Assembly (NCBI RefSeq): GCF_017488845.2
Contig: NZ_CP083371.1
Span: 1,736,001-1,800,000 of the forward strand
Origin: Ensifer canadensis
Lineage (GTDB): Bacteria > Pseudomonadota > Alphaproteobacteria > Rhizobiales > Rhizobiaceae
DNA: 64,000 nt
Direction: 5' to 3'
The translations under genes and the position numbers were made by a program. Under the pieces are notes generated by a model. It did no database searches, was not told where the DNA came from, and saw only the letters and a list, made by a program, of their open reading frames with translations. Shown here one piece after another: positions 1 through 8,619 of the stretch (position 1 is the first letter of the stretch; the number at the start of each line of letters is the position of its first letter).

Positions 1-400
1 CCGGGCGCTGGAGGCTCACGGGATAAGCGGCACTCGAGCTGAAATAGATGACGGATCCCGGACGCGTGCGCGCGGCCCAGCGCCACATATCGGTGTCCAC
101 CGCGAGATCCTCAGCAACCAGAAGCGTCTGGGTCTCCAGCATGACACGACCGCCGACCATCGCGGCGAGATGAAACACCATGTCGAAACGGTCGTCGGAG
201 CGATCGAAGTAGCGGCGGCAATCCTCCTCGATGAGGGAGAAGCCGCCCCTCGGCGGGTTCGGCCAATCCTCAGGACGCATTGCCCCGGTTCCGCGCGCGA
301 GCTTATCGACGCAAACGACCTCGACACCTTCCGACATCAGCTTGCCGCAGAGATGGCGTCCCACAAATCCGGCTCCGCCAGTCACCAATGCACGCGCCAT
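1..400 (-). CDS. NAD-dependent epimerase/dehydratase, N-terminal part (runs off window)
   Basis: Only the first 133 codons are in the window; the gene continues past base 1. The translation opens with a Rossmann nucleotide-binding motif (VTGGAGFVGRHLCGKL) about five residues from the start and later has VFHLAAMVGG and YFSSSAAYP, the pattern of extended-SDR sugar-nucleotide epimerases and dehydratases. The ATG at 398-400 has a GGGAGAGAGG ribosome site just upstream. The gene follows the glycosyltransferase on the same strand after a 12-bp gap, so the two are probably co-transcribed in a polysaccharide or glycan pathway. The exact sugar nucleotide cannot be told from this fragment. Confidence 0.8.
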   Translation of the reverse strand, partial: MARALVTGGAGFVGRHLCGKLMSEGVEVVCVDKLARGTGAMRPEDWPNPPRGGFSLIEEDCRRYFDRSDDRFDMVFHLAAMVGGRVMLETQTLLVAEDLAVDTDMWRWAARTRPGSVIYFSSSAAYPVSLQRP

Positions 401-412
401 CCTCTCTCCCTT

Positions 413-1684
413 TCAGATCCGGCTGGCCATCCCAAACTCTGGATGTCCAGGTCGCCCCACCGCCCCTGTCATCACATCACGGATCGAAAATTTGATCCGT
501 CCGGCATAGATATCGACCATCCGCTGGTGCCATTCATCGCGCGAAGGCGCGATCCTCTTGCCATAGGCGAATGCACCCTCGCTCAAACGCCGAACGAGAT
601 CGTCGTTTTCCATCAGCACCATCTTCTCGGCGAGGGATCGGGCATTGCCGCTCTGAAAAACCAGCCCCGCCTGGTTCTCTTCGATTTCTCTGGCAATGAG
701 CGCATTGCTGCTGGCGATCACCGGTATGCCCGACATCAGCGCCTCGGCGGCGACGAGACCGTAGGGTTCGGGCATCCGCGACGGCATGAAAAAATAGCGT
801 GCCTTGGCCGCGACGGCGGTAACCTCGCCGTCATCAAGCCATCCCGGAACATGACAGTGAGGAAGTGTGTGTTGTATTTCCTGGAGCAACGGCCCTTGTC
901 CAATCAAGGTCGCCGCCTTGCCCGTCACGTTGAGCGCCTCGGCCAGCGTACGGACGCCCTTTTCTACCGTCATGCGGCCAAGAAACATGGCGCGTTCGTT
1001 CTTCCAGGCTTCAACGGGAAACCGCGTGAGCGGCGTCGACGGCGTGCGCAACGTCAGGAAGTTTCGAAGCGAGCCCGTGCTCAGGTAAGGTTCCATGGCT
1101 TCATGCGCGAGAATGACACCGACGCGGCCCCAGAAGACCTCACCCGCGGCGCTCTGGGTCATCGAACGGCCGAAACGCCACAGCTTGTGAAGGTAGTTGC
1201 GCTTGTCGCAGGCGCTGGCCAAGCAACCGGCAGTCAGCGGTTTCTCCTCGCAGATATCGCCCTTCCCGAAATGAGCATACGCGCCGTTCGGACAGCTCAG
1301 AAAGAAATCATGCGCGGTAACGATGACCTTGGCGTCACTGCGCTCCAGCGCGTGAAAAATCGAAGGGGACAGGATCTGTGACCAACCGTGAACATGAACG
1401 ACCGTGTCACTTCCGGACTTGAGCAATCGGCGCAAGGCACGGTAGGCGCGGCCGTTGAAATTCCTGTCGAACAGGTTTGCGAAGCGGACGCCGTCGCGCA
1501 AGGGGCGCTCGCCCAGCGCCTCCACCTGTACGCCCGGGAATCGCAAGCGAATGCCCGCACCGTCATCCCCGACCAGAACGGAACAGTCGAGCCCCGCCGC
1601 AACGCCTGCCTCAATGCATTGGAGCGCGACCTTGGTCGCACCGCCCAGGGCCTCCGACACGTCGTTGACAACGATAAGCCGCAT
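413..1684 (-). CDS. Glycosyltransferase, GT4/GT1 type
   Basis: A 423-residue cytoplasmic glycosyltransferase of the GT-B fold. The N-terminal donor/acceptor domain has SEALGGATKVAL near residue 10. The C-terminal Rossmann domain has FLGRMTVEKGVRTLAEAL and EPYGLVAAEALMSGIPVIAS, the E-x7-E nucleotide-sugar signature of group 1 transferases. A GTG two codons upstream (1690) is possible, but GAGAGG sits nine bases before the ATG at 1684, which I prefer. It stands directly upstream of an NAD-dependent epimerase, suggesting a small glycan biosynthesis operon. Donor and acceptor are unknown. A cysteine-containing central segment (SCPNGAYAHFG... CEEKPLTAGCLASACDK) is typical of a subset of surface-polysaccharide transferases. 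Confidence 0.85.
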   Translation of the reverse strand: MRLIVVNDVSEALGGATKVALQCIEAGVAAGLDCSVLVGDDGAGIRLRFPGVQVEALGERPLRDGVRFANLFDRNFNGRAYRALRRLLKSGSDTVVHVHGWSQILSPSIFHALERSDAKVIVTAHDFFLSCPNGAYAHFGKGDICEEKPLTAGCLASACDKRNYLHKLWRFGRSMTQSAAGEVFWGRVGVILAHEAMEPYLSTGSLRNFLTLRTPSTPLTRFPVEAWKNERAMFLGRMTVEKGVRTLAEALNVTGKAATLIGQGPLLQEIQHTLPHCHVPGWLDDGEVTAVAAKARYFFMPSRMPEPYGLVAAEALMSGIPVIASSNALIAREIEENQAGLVFQSGNARSLAEKMVLMENDDLVRRLSEGAFAYGKRIAPSRDEWHQRMVDIYAGRIKFSIRDVMTGAVGRPGHPEFGMASRI

Positions 1685-1908
1685 GAACACTTGCCTCTCG
1701 GAGACTTTACTGGGCGACCTGGATCTCCCCCATTTGGCTGCCGCTTGCCGACGGTTTGCAAGATATCAATTTGCGGTAGACGCTGCGCGCGGATGGACGG
1801 AATAACGCCTTGCCAAATACCTCAAGGCGCGCACTGTCGGGCCGAAATGGCCGTTAAGCCTTTGCCTCCACCGACGGCAGGCAGGCTTTCGGCACAGCTT
1901 CGCTGTTG

Positions 1909-2496
1909 TTATTTTGCGAGAACGTAGACGCCGTAAAGCAGGATCAGCACGGCCGCAGCGACGGCTGCAATCAACCCCAGGCGCTTCTCGATGAAATGCC
2001 GGACGGCTTCGCCGTGCCGGCGAAGAACCGCCGCCAAAATGAAGAAGCGCGCGCCGCGCGTGATCACCGCCGACGCGATGAACATGCCAAGGCTGACATT
2101 GGCGGCACCAGAGAGGATGGTGACGACCTTCATCGGCGGCACGTGCGCAAGCCCCGATGTCACCAGCAGAAGCACGATTGCCTCCATGTCGACCGAAGCG
2201 CGCATCGATTCGAACGCATCGATCTTGCCGTAGAACTGCAGGATTGGACGGGCGATCGCGTCGAAGGCGTAGTGTCCGAGGAACCAGCCCGCGATGCCGC
2301 CGAGCACCGAGAACAGTGTGGCAATGAAGGCATAACGATAGGCCCTATGCGGTTTTGCCAGCACCATCGGCAGGAACAGGACGTCTGCCGGAACGACGAA
2401 GACGGAGCTTTCGACAAAGGCTACCAGCGCCAGCCACCATGCGGCGGACTTCCGGCCAGCGAGGTCCATCGTCCAATTGTACAAACTGCGAAGCAT
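1909..2496 (-). CDS. YqaA/DedA-like integral membrane protein
   Basis: A 195-residue membrane protein of the SNARE-associated (VTT/DedA) superfamily, YqaA-like branch. There are four or five hydrophobic segments: about 20-45, 55-80, 105-130, 135-155 and 172-194. The family motif region shows FVESSVFVVPADVLFLPMVL and GWFLGHYAFD, which carries the small-residue/charged pattern of this fold. Family members act in envelope lipid handling and membrane homeostasis; the exact substrate here is inference. It appears monocistronic. It ends about 220 bp downstream of the start of the glycosyltransferase gene on the same strand. No unusual features. Confidence 0.8.
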   Translation of the reverse strand: MLRSLYNWTMDLAGRKSAAWWLALVAFVESSVFVVPADVLFLPMVLAKPHRAYRYAFIATLFSVLGGIAGWFLGHYAFDAIARPILQFYGKIDAFESMRASVDMEAIVLLLVTSGLAHVPPMKVVTILSGAANVSLGMFIASAVITRGARFFILAAVLRRHGEAVRHFIEKRLGLIAAVAAAVLILLYGVYVLAK

Positions 2497-2847
2497 GGGA
2501 AATCCGGTCGTTCATCGGGGGCGTCCCGTGCGGGACCTTGGCGGGAAGCGTTCCGATCCCCGATGCCGGGGACAGAGGCTGAACACGCAACGATAATATC
2601 CAGTCGACTACCAAACAGGCGGATTTTTGTCTGCCTTGAAATCGCGCCAGAGCAACTTGAGCGACGGTCCTATTGGTCCGCCCCGCCAGCAAAGCTATCC
2701 GTAGCCTCGCGTCTTTCGGCCGGAGCCGATCCTGAGGCGCCAGCCATCGCCGCCAGGCTCAGTCATGGAACTTTTGTTGTTTCGTGATATTGAAAGCCAA
2801 CTTCACGTAACTTATAAAGATACGATCTTGAGACGAAGAGGCCCGAT
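2497..2847. other. Intergenic stretch between divergent genes
   Basis: About 350 bp separating the YqaA-like gene (leftward) from the thioredoxin-reductase-like gene (rightward). It must hold both promoters. I see no repeat, terminator or recognisable operator. Open frames across it lack ribosome sites and family resemblance. Confidence 0.4.
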
Positions 2848-3735
2848 ATGACCCATGACGTAATCATCCTTGGCGGCAGCTACGCCGGCCTTTCCGCCGG
2901 CCTTCAACTCGCCCGCGCCCGCAGGAGCGTGCTGGTTATCGACACCGGAATGCGGCGGAACCGTTTCGCCGCGACATCGCACGGTTTCCTGACCCAGGAT
3001 GGCAGCGCGCCGGCTGAAATCGCCGCCGAAGCCCGCTCGCAATTGATGGAATACCGGTCGGTCGAATGGCTGCAGACTGCCGCCATAAGTGCCGAACGTG
3101 TGCAGGATGGCTTCAAGGTCGCCCTGCAGCAGGGCCCCGATGTCACTGGCAAACGGCTTGTCCTCGCCACCGGCGTCACCGACGTCCTGCCGGATCTTGA
3201 CGGGCTTGCCGAACGCTGGGGCAGGAGCGTCTTCCATTGCCCCTATTGCCATGGCTACGAACTCGACCAGGGTAGGATCGGCGTGCTCGCGACGTCGCCC
3301 CTTTCGATGCATCAGGCGCTGATGCTGCCGGACTGGGGTCCGACCACCTTCTTTCTCAACGGTGCATTCGAGCCCGACGCGGACCAGCTACAGCAGCTTG
3401 CATGGCGCAATGTCACGCTGGAGCACGGGCTTATCGACAGGATCGAGGGTGAACGGGTCGATGTCGTCATGAAGGACGGGCGGGTGTTGCCGATGGACGG
3501 CATATTCACCACCACCAGGACGGTGGTCTCGGCGCCATTTTCCGAACAGCTCGGCTGCACCTTGGACGACGGCCCGCTCGGACGCTACATCCGAACCGAT
3601 GCGATGAAGGCAACGACGGTTCCGGGCGTATTTGCCTGCGGAGATGCGGCAAGGCCGACGGGGTCGGTCGCGCTCGCCGTTGGAGACGGTGCCATGGCCG
3701 GAGCTGCAACCCACCGCTCGCTGATGTTCGACTGA
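2848..3735 (+). CDS. Thioredoxin-reductase-like NAD(P)/FAD-dependent oxidoreductase
   Basis: A 295-residue flavoprotein of the class II pyridine nucleotide-disulfide oxidoreductase family. The FAD Rossmann motif is at residues 6-20 (IILGGSYAGLSAGLQL), the redox-active CPYC pair at Cys131 and Cys134 (FHCPYCHGYEL), and the C-terminal FAD motif is GVFACGDAARP. The central NADPH domain is short, as in thioredoxin-reductase-like proteins that often sit beside regulators and may reduce partners other than thioredoxin. The next gene downstream is an Rrf2 regulator on the same strand. This pairing is recurrent in alphaproteobacteria and suggests a redox-responsive unit. The partner protein is not identifiable from the window. 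Confidence 0.85.
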   Translation: MTHDVIILGGSYAGLSAGLQLARARRSVLVIDTGMRRNRFAATSHGFLTQDGSAPAEIAAEARSQLMEYRSVEWLQTAAISAERVQDGFKVALQQGPDVTGKRLVLATGVTDVLPDLDGLAERWGRSVFHCPYCHGYELDQGRIGVLATSPLSMHQALMLPDWGPTTFFLNGAFEPDADQLQQLAWRNVTLEHGLIDRIEGERVDVVMKDGRVLPMDGIFTTTRTVVSAPFSEQLGCTLDDGPLGRYIRTDAMKATTVPGVFACGDAARPTGSVALAVGDGAMAGAATHRSLMFD

Positions 3736-3841
3736 CAGCGACTGCAGCGGGTCCGGTCGTCACGCCGCTGGACAATGAAACGGCGGCCTCCCCTAGGCGG
3801 CACTATCCATGCTATCAGATGCGAAACAGGGAAGATTGCCA

Positions 3842-4318
3842 ATGCGCCAGGACGGACGGCTTTCACGGCTGCTGCATGTGTTGCTGCACATGGAAAAGCA
3901 CGCAGCGCCGATGACATCCGAAACCATTGCCCGGATGCTCGGCACGAACTCCGTCGTCGTGCGCCGGACGATGGCCGGCCTTCGCGATGCCGGTTACGTG
4001 TCGTCCGAGAAGGGCCATGGCGGCGGTTGGACGTTGTCGCGGCCGCTTTCCGAGATCACCCTCCTCGACGTCTATCGAACCATCGGCAGTCCCGGCTTCT
4101 TCGCCATGGGTGTCGCAACCGACGAACCGCAATGCCTGGTCGAACAGGCTGTCAATTCGGCGCTGGAGCGAACACTCGATGAGGCAGAGACCCTGCTGCT
4201 CGCGCGATTGGGCGAGATCGCCATCTCCGATATCGCCGCCGATTTCGAGCGGCGCTATGGCGCTGTCACGGGCAACCGATTGTCCTCGTGCAAAGGTCAT
4301 CCGACAGAGCCGAGTTGA
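3842..4318 (+). CDS. Rrf2-family transcriptional regulator
   Basis: A 158-residue winged-helix regulator. The HTH is at about residues 10-65 (SETIARMLGTNSVVVRRTMAGLRDAGYV), followed by the glycine-rich wing SEKGHGGGWTLSRPL typical of Rrf2 proteins. It has one cysteine (in EPQCLVEQ), not the three needed to bind an Fe-S cluster as IscR or NsrR do, so it probably senses something else. I chose the ATG at 3842 because AGGGAAG lies about eight bases upstream; an in-frame ATG at 3809 has a poorer site. It follows the thioredoxin-reductase-like gene by about 105 bp and likely controls it. Confidence 0.8.
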   Translation: MRQDGRLSRLLHVLLHMEKHAAPMTSETIARMLGTNSVVVRRTMAGLRDAGYVSSEKGHGGGWTLSRPLSEITLLDVYRTIGSPGFFAMGVATDEPQCLVEQAVNSALERTLDEAETLLLARLGEIAISDIAADFERRYGAVTGNRLSSCKGHPTEPS

Positions 4319-4437
4319 AGACCTCGTCACTGATTGAACCGGACATCGTTTGTTTTTCCGGCTGATGACAGGTTCCCTCAATGAACGTGCGCGAGGATCG
4401 CCGCGCGTCGGAGCGTCGTGCGGAGTGAAGCGGTTTC

Positions 4438-5112
4438 ATGCGGGTGCTATTGGTCGAGGACGAGGCAGAACTTGCGGGGGCGCTGAAGACAGCGCTTAGC
4501 CAACACCGCATGGTCGTCGATCATGCGCGTGACCTGGCGGAGGCGACCCTCGTTCTCAGCGATGCGGTCTATGACGTCGTCGTGCTCGATCGGCGGCTGC
4601 CGGATGGAGACGGGCTTTCGCTCATCCCGGCGATCAGATTGCGGGGCAACAGCGTGCCGGTGCTTGTGCTGACGGCGCTGGGCGAACTTGCGGATCGTGT
4701 CGCCGGACTTGATGGCGGCGCCGACGATTATATCGGCAAGCCCTTCGCATTCGAGGAGCTTCTGGCGCGCCTGCGGGCGCTGGCGCGGCGCCCTGTCGCC
4801 GTACAATCCGACGTCGTGGCGGTCGGCCGCCTGTCGTTCGACCTCGCCCATCTTGAAGCCAAAGTCGATGGCGTGCCCCTGAAAATGCCACGCCGTGAAC
4901 TGCTGGTTCTCGAAACCCTGACGCGGCGCATGGGGCGGATGGTGCTGCGTGCGGCCCTCATGGAAGCCGTGTTCGGCCTTGACGACGAAATCCAGTCGAA
5001 CGCCCTCGATACCCACATATCGCGTGTGCGGAGAAAGCTTCTCGACGCCAATGCAGGCGTCACGATCAATGGCATTCGCGGCGTCGGCTACCTCCTGCGG
5101 GAAGCGCAATGA
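4438..5112 (+). CDS. OmpR-family response regulator
   Basis: A 224-residue two-component response regulator. The receiver domain (1-115) has acidic pocket residues Glu7/Asp8, phospho-acceptor Asp51 (VVVLDRRLPDGDG), the conserved Thr in LVLTALGE and Lys in YIGKPFAFEEL. The C-terminal winged-helix domain (125-222) ends with LDTHISRVRRKL and GIRGVGYLL, typical of OmpR/PhoB proteins. The stop overlaps the start of the histidine kinase gene by four bases, so the two are translationally coupled. It resembles QseB/FeuP-like regulators, but the signal and regulon are not shown by the sequence. Confidence 0.92.
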   Translation: MRVLLVEDEAELAGALKTALSQHRMVVDHARDLAEATLVLSDAVYDVVVLDRRLPDGDGLSLIPAIRLRGNSVPVLVLTALGELADRVAGLDGGADDYIGKPFAFEELLARLRALARRPVAVQSDVVAVGRLSFDLAHLEAKVDGVPLKMPRRELLVLETLTRRMGRMVLRAALMEAVFGLDDEIQSNALDTHISRVRRKLLDANAGVTINGIRGVGYLLREAQ

Positions 5113-6464
5113 TCACCGGCACGCCGCACTCCTTCAAATGGCGGCTCGTCCGCTGGCTGGTGCTCTTCGAAACAGCCGCCATCAGCCTTGTAATCGCCAT
5201 CGCGGTCGGTCTGCTCTGGGCGACTGGCTATCTTATCGACGGCTACGAGAACGGCAATATCGATGTGCTCACGGACGCGATCGTGCGCGATGGGCAGAAC
5301 AACCTCGTGGTCCAGGAAACCCCAGAGCTGGCGCGGCTGCGGCGCGAAGTAGGCGAGATCTGGTTCATCGCTCGCGACCGCGCCGGACACAGGCTTTCCG
5401 AAGGCGCGGTGCCTCTGGCATTCGCCTTTGCCACGGCCGGTCTCGACCGGATGAACGACGGACGCTTCAGGCTCTCGCCCGACAAGGATTCGCGGCCGGA
5501 AGCCGTCGTCAAATGGGTCGATTCGCCCGCGGGGAATATCCAGATCTTCACCGGCACGGAGGGGCAACTCACGCTTCGCCGGCTGCTGCTCGGCACCTCT
5601 GGCGCGTTCCTGACCATTTTCGTGCCTATGCTGCTGTTGCTGGCACTCGCCACCATCATCGTCACGCCGATCGTCGTTCGCCGGATGCTGGCCGGTCTCT
5701 CGCATGCAGCAGCCCATGCAGCCCATATCGAGTTTGACCAGCAGGGCGTGCAGATGCCGATCAAGGGCGTTCCGGCCGAATTCCTGCCGCTGGTCGAAGC
5801 TTTCAACAATGCCCTTAAACGCCTCGACGAGGGATATGCCCGCCACAAGCGCTTTCTCGCCCAGGCGGCTCACGAGTTGCGCACCCCCATTGCAATCCTC
5901 AACACGCGGGTAGCAACGTTGCCGCCGAGCGACGGCAAGGCGCGGCTGATCGAGGACACCAATCGCCTGGCGACACTCGCCGGCCAGCTGCTCGACCTGC
6001 AGCGCCTCGGCAAACGAACGACCCCGTTTTGCCCGCTCGACCTCAGGGCACTCGCCGAACGCGTCATTGTCGATCTGGCGCCACTTGCCTTTGCCGCCGG
6101 ATACGAAATGTCCTTCGATCCGGCAGACGAGCCGATGATCGTCCTTGGCGATCATTCGTCGCTCGAACGGGCTTTGACCAATCTCGTGCAGAATGCCATC
6201 GAGCATGGCGGTCGTCGCGGCAAGATCACTTTTCGCGTCATGGCGCCGGCGCGCGTCGAAATCTGCGACGAAGGTGACGGCGTCCCACTTGCAGAGCGCG
6301 AACGAATTTTCGAGCCGTTCAGCCGGCTTCATCCCGGCGGCAAGGGCGCCGGGCTGGGCTTGAGCTTGGTCAGGGAGATCGTGCACCTCCACGGTGGCCA
6401 TGTCGCGATCGTCGACGCGACATCGGGCGGCGCATGTTTCAGGATCGACCTGCCGCCGGCATGA
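5109..6464 (+). CDS. Sensor histidine kinase, partner of the OmpR-type regulator
   Basis: A 451-residue membrane sensor kinase. One transmembrane helix lies at about residues 15-42, a sensor domain of roughly 110 residues faces the periplasm, and a second helix lies at about 160-190. The phospho-acceptor H-box is AQAAHELRTPIAIL with His255. The ATPase domain shows the N-box LVQNAIEHGG, the G1 box CDEGDGVPL and G2 GKGAGLGLSLVREI. The architecture is that of a QseC/TctE-like orthodox kinase. The gene starts within the response-regulator stop (ATGA). A RIME-like double hairpin follows eight bases after the stop and may end or stabilise the transcript. Confidence 0.92.
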   Translation: MITGTPHSFKWRLVRWLVLFETAAISLVIAIAVGLLWATGYLIDGYENGNIDVLTDAIVRDGQNNLVVQETPELARLRREVGEIWFIARDRAGHRLSEGAVPLAFAFATAGLDRMNDGRFRLSPDKDSRPEAVVKWVDSPAGNIQIFTGTEGQLTLRRLLLGTSGAFLTIFVPMLLLLALATIIVTPIVVRRMLAGLSHAAAHAAHIEFDQQGVQMPIKGVPAEFLPLVEAFNNALKRLDEGYARHKRFLAQAAHELRTPIAILNTRVATLPPSDGKARLIEDTNRLATLAGQLLDLQRLGKRTTPFCPLDLRALAERVIVDLAPLAFAAGYEMSFDPADEPMIVLGDHSSLERALTNLVQNAIEHGGRRGKITFRVMAPARVEICDEGDGVPLAERERIFEPFSRLHPGGKGAGLGLSLVREIVHLHGGHVAIVDATSGGACFRIDLPPA

Positions 6465-6471
6465 CGCGCTA

Positions 6472-6574
6472 CTGCATGTTTCCTTAAATCGTATCCGATT
6501 CAAGGATAAAAACATGCAGCAATTTAAAGTGCTACAGCGACCTTTGCGCGTCTGATAAGACGCGCGGCGCTGTA
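6472..6574 (+). repeat. RIME-like palindromic intergenic element, copy A
   Basis: About 103 bp made of two hairpins. The first has arms CTGCATGTTT and AAACATGCAG, the second arms CTACAGCG and CGCTGTA around a GCGCGTCT/AGACGCGC inner stem. The same layout recurs at 8244-8347 (inverted), 14875-14982 and, diverged, 29982-30083. It resembles the Rhizobium-specific intergenic mosaic elements (RIME) described in rhizobia. It sits directly after the sensor kinase stop codon. Confidence 0.85.
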
Positions 6575-6746
6575 AAGAAGCGTGTTCTCTCTGCGCCATG
6601 CTCGCCGCTTCGACTTTTCGGAAAGGGGGTCGATCGTAAAGATTGTATTTAATCTTTTCCGGTAAGTTTCCGTTAGCAATTTCACATCAATGGGGTCCCG
6701 GCGGTACTGTTGTTCGCCGTCGACAATGTTTTGCGTACGGGTGCTC

Positions 6747-7778
6747 ATGCGTTTTTCAGCTGTGCCAGCAATGTTCCTTGCCTGTCTGGTTTTGGCGGGC
6801 TGCACGTCCAGTTCGACGCTGGACACGATCGTGCCGCAGCAGCCGTCGCGCGAAACGACGAGTTCGGTCGTGCCGACGTCTCCCGTGCCTTCGGCCAATG
6901 TCGGCGTCGCAGTGGCTCAAGCAGCGCCGCCGCAGGAGGTGCTGGCCTGGGCCGGAGCCGTACCGGAACCGGAAGCCTTCCGACCGCAGGCTAAGACGGC
7001 GGCAACGCCCATGCCGCTGGAGCGGCCCGTTGCCGTGATCACGCCGGCCACACCTGCGGTTCTGACGACGCCAGGAACGCGCGCGCAGATCTACAGCCAT
7101 CGCTTCCGGGACGCCAAACCGATCAACTTCGGCCGCGCATCCCCGCGCAAGATGGCCGTTCATGGTGTCGACGTGTCGCGCTGGCAGGGTGAGATCGACT
7201 GGCCCAAGCTGCGCACGCAAGGTGCCAACTTCGCCTATATCAAGGCGACGGATGGCGGCGACCACCTCGATCCGATGTTCAAGAAGAACTGGCGCAAGGC
7301 AAAAGAAGCCGGGCTGAAGCGCGGCGCCTACCACTTCTTTTATTGGTGCCGCACGGCCGGCGAGCAGGCCGACTGGTTCATCCGCAATGTTCCAAGAGAA
7401 GCCGGCGCTCTGCCGCCTGTCATCGACGTCGAATACAACGGTGAGTCCAGCTGCAAGCGACGCCTGTCGCGCGCCCGTGTGCTTGAAAAGATGCAGGTCT
7501 TCATGGACAAGCTCGAGGCGCATTACGGCCAGCGACCGATCATCTACACCGCCCCGGATTTCTATCAGGACAACCTGACCGGCGAACTGCTCGACTATCC
7601 GTTCTGGCTGCGCTCGGTGGCAGCTCATCCCTCCAAGAGATATCCAGGCCGCAAGTGGATCTTCTGGCAGTATTCGGGCTCCGGGCTGTCGCACGGCGTC
7701 GAAGGCAAGATCGATCTCAATGTCTTCCACGGCAACGAGAACGAATGGCAGAACTGGCTCGCCAGACGGGCGAGCTAG
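6747..7778 (+). CDS. GH25 family lysozyme-like lipoprotein
   Basis: A 343-residue predicted outer-membrane or periplasmic lipoprotein that should hydrolyse peptidoglycan. The signal peptide MRFSAVPAMFLACLVLAGC ends in a lipobox with Cys19. About 110 residues of low-complexity Ala/Pro/Thr linker follow. The GH25 domain fills the rest: HGVDVSRWQGEIDWPKL (first catalytic Asp region), AYIKATDGG, GAYHFFYWCR, VIDVEYNGE (the DxE active-site pair) and FWQYSGSG. An upstream in-frame ATG at 6690 would add 19 residues before the signal peptide and is less likely. GH25 lipoproteins of this form are common in Rhizobiales and are thought to take part in cell-wall turnover. It stands alone. Confidence 0.87.
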   Translation: MRFSAVPAMFLACLVLAGCTSSSTLDTIVPQQPSRETTSSVVPTSPVPSANVGVAVAQAAPPQEVLAWAGAVPEPEAFRPQAKTAATPMPLERPVAVITPATPAVLTTPGTRAQIYSHRFRDAKPINFGRASPRKMAVHGVDVSRWQGEIDWPKLRTQGANFAYIKATDGGDHLDPMFKKNWRKAKEAGLKRGAYHFFYWCRTAGEQADWFIRNVPREAGALPPVIDVEYNGESSCKRRLSRARVLEKMQVFMDKLEAHYGQRPIIYTAPDFYQDNLTGELLDYPFWLRSVAAHPSKRYPGRKWIFWQYSGSGLSHGVEGKIDLNVFHGNENEWQNWLARRAS

Positions 7779-7982
7779 GATTTGCGACAGACGAGGCGCC
7801 TGACGTGTGCCTGGCTGGCCTGATCTCTATTTCACAACTGCGTTGCCCCTGTGCCGAAACCTGCTGTGGTGCCGTCCCTATGCACTTGGGCCGCCGCATT
7901 GCGAACGGGAGCAGCCGCGCGCTCCAGGCTCAATTCCAAATCCTGAGTGATGACGACCTGCCTTGCATAAAGGCAGCTCTCC
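7779..7982. other. Intergenic stretch downstream of the GH25 gene
   Basis: About 200 bp between the lysozyme-like gene and the end of the leftward sRNA. No coding potential is supported and no hairpin other than the sRNA terminator is visible. Confidence 0.4.
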
Positions 7983-8142
7983 AAAAGAAAAAGCCTGCCG
8001 CGGGAGGAGGTGCGGCAGGCTTTCAAAGGGATTGAATGGCAACCGGGAGGAGGAGTGTCGCCATTCCGGCAAGCGCTCGTTGGGAGGAGGAGAAAGCGCC
8101 TGCACACTCGAAGTCCTGCGGGAGGAGATGCATCGCTTCGAT
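7983..8142 (-). ncRNA. Multi-hairpin anti-Shine-Dalgarno-type small RNA
   Basis: Read on the minus strand, four successive hairpins each present CUCCUCCC in the loop. Their positions are 8109-8140 (CGAAG/CTTCG stem), 8073-8099 (GCGCT/AGCGC), 8034-8066 (GAATGGC/GCCATTC) and 7993-8020 (nine-base stem GCCTGCCGC/GCGGCAGGC). The last is followed on the minus strand by TTTTTCTTTT, a Rho-independent terminator. A TATAGT -10-like box lies at 8149-8154, placing the start near 8141; no strong -35 is seen. The loops are complementary to GGGAGGAG ribosome sites. The layout resembles the alphaproteobacterial sRNAs with repeated CCUCCUCCC loops (the alpha-r14 family of rhizobia and the 'cuckoo' RNAs of Rhodobacter). 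It could be one RNA of about 160 nt or tandem short ones. Confidence 0.75.
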
Positions 8143-8243
8143 GAGTTGACTATACAAAAATGCGCGCGATTTCGTAGACCTGACTTCGCAGACCAGCCAT
8201 GCGCGGAGCGCCGGTCAGGCGCTCCGAGGGCACCATACAGGTT

Positions 8244-8347
8244 CTACAGCGCCGCGCGTCTTATGAGACGCGCAAAGGTCGCTGTAGCACTTTGAATTGC
8301 TGCATGTTTCCATCCTTAAATCGAATAGGAGTTAGGGAAACATGCAG
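8244..8347 (-). repeat. RIME-like palindromic intergenic element, copy B (inverted)
   Basis: The same two-hairpin unit as at 6472, in opposite orientation: the CTACAGCG...CGCTGTAG hairpin comes first (8244-8287), then the hairpin ending in CATGCAG. Its left edge is about 100 bp from the sRNA promoter side, in a gene-poor 840-bp stretch. Confidence 0.85.
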
Positions 8348-8619
8348 TGGGTCTTGACTGAAGAGACCATAGAAATGCCGGCGCACGGTTGCCCCTTCGC
8401 GTGGGCGCGCCCACTAAGTCGGCAAAAAACGATAATATTCCAAATGGTTAGTTGAATATTAGCGACCGCGACTGCAAGCGTCACGCCCATGTCACGGGAA
8501 CGGTCCCACAAACCGTGTTATAAAATCCCGTCATCGCGTGTCTCGGACATCCCTCCGCCATCGGTTGTGGATGCGAGAAGCATTGAAAGCCCATGCAAAT
8601 CGGAAAGGATCGGCGGACT

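Noticed and set aside
170..1381. A 403-codon plus-strand frame over the epimerase and glycosyltransferase genes
   Set aside because: It spans two well-supported genes on the opposite strand and their junction.
8500..8530. GGAACGG... upstream of the DUF6894 gene as an EcfG promoter
   Set aside because: No CGTT occurs at 16-17 bases from GGAAC, so the second box is missing.
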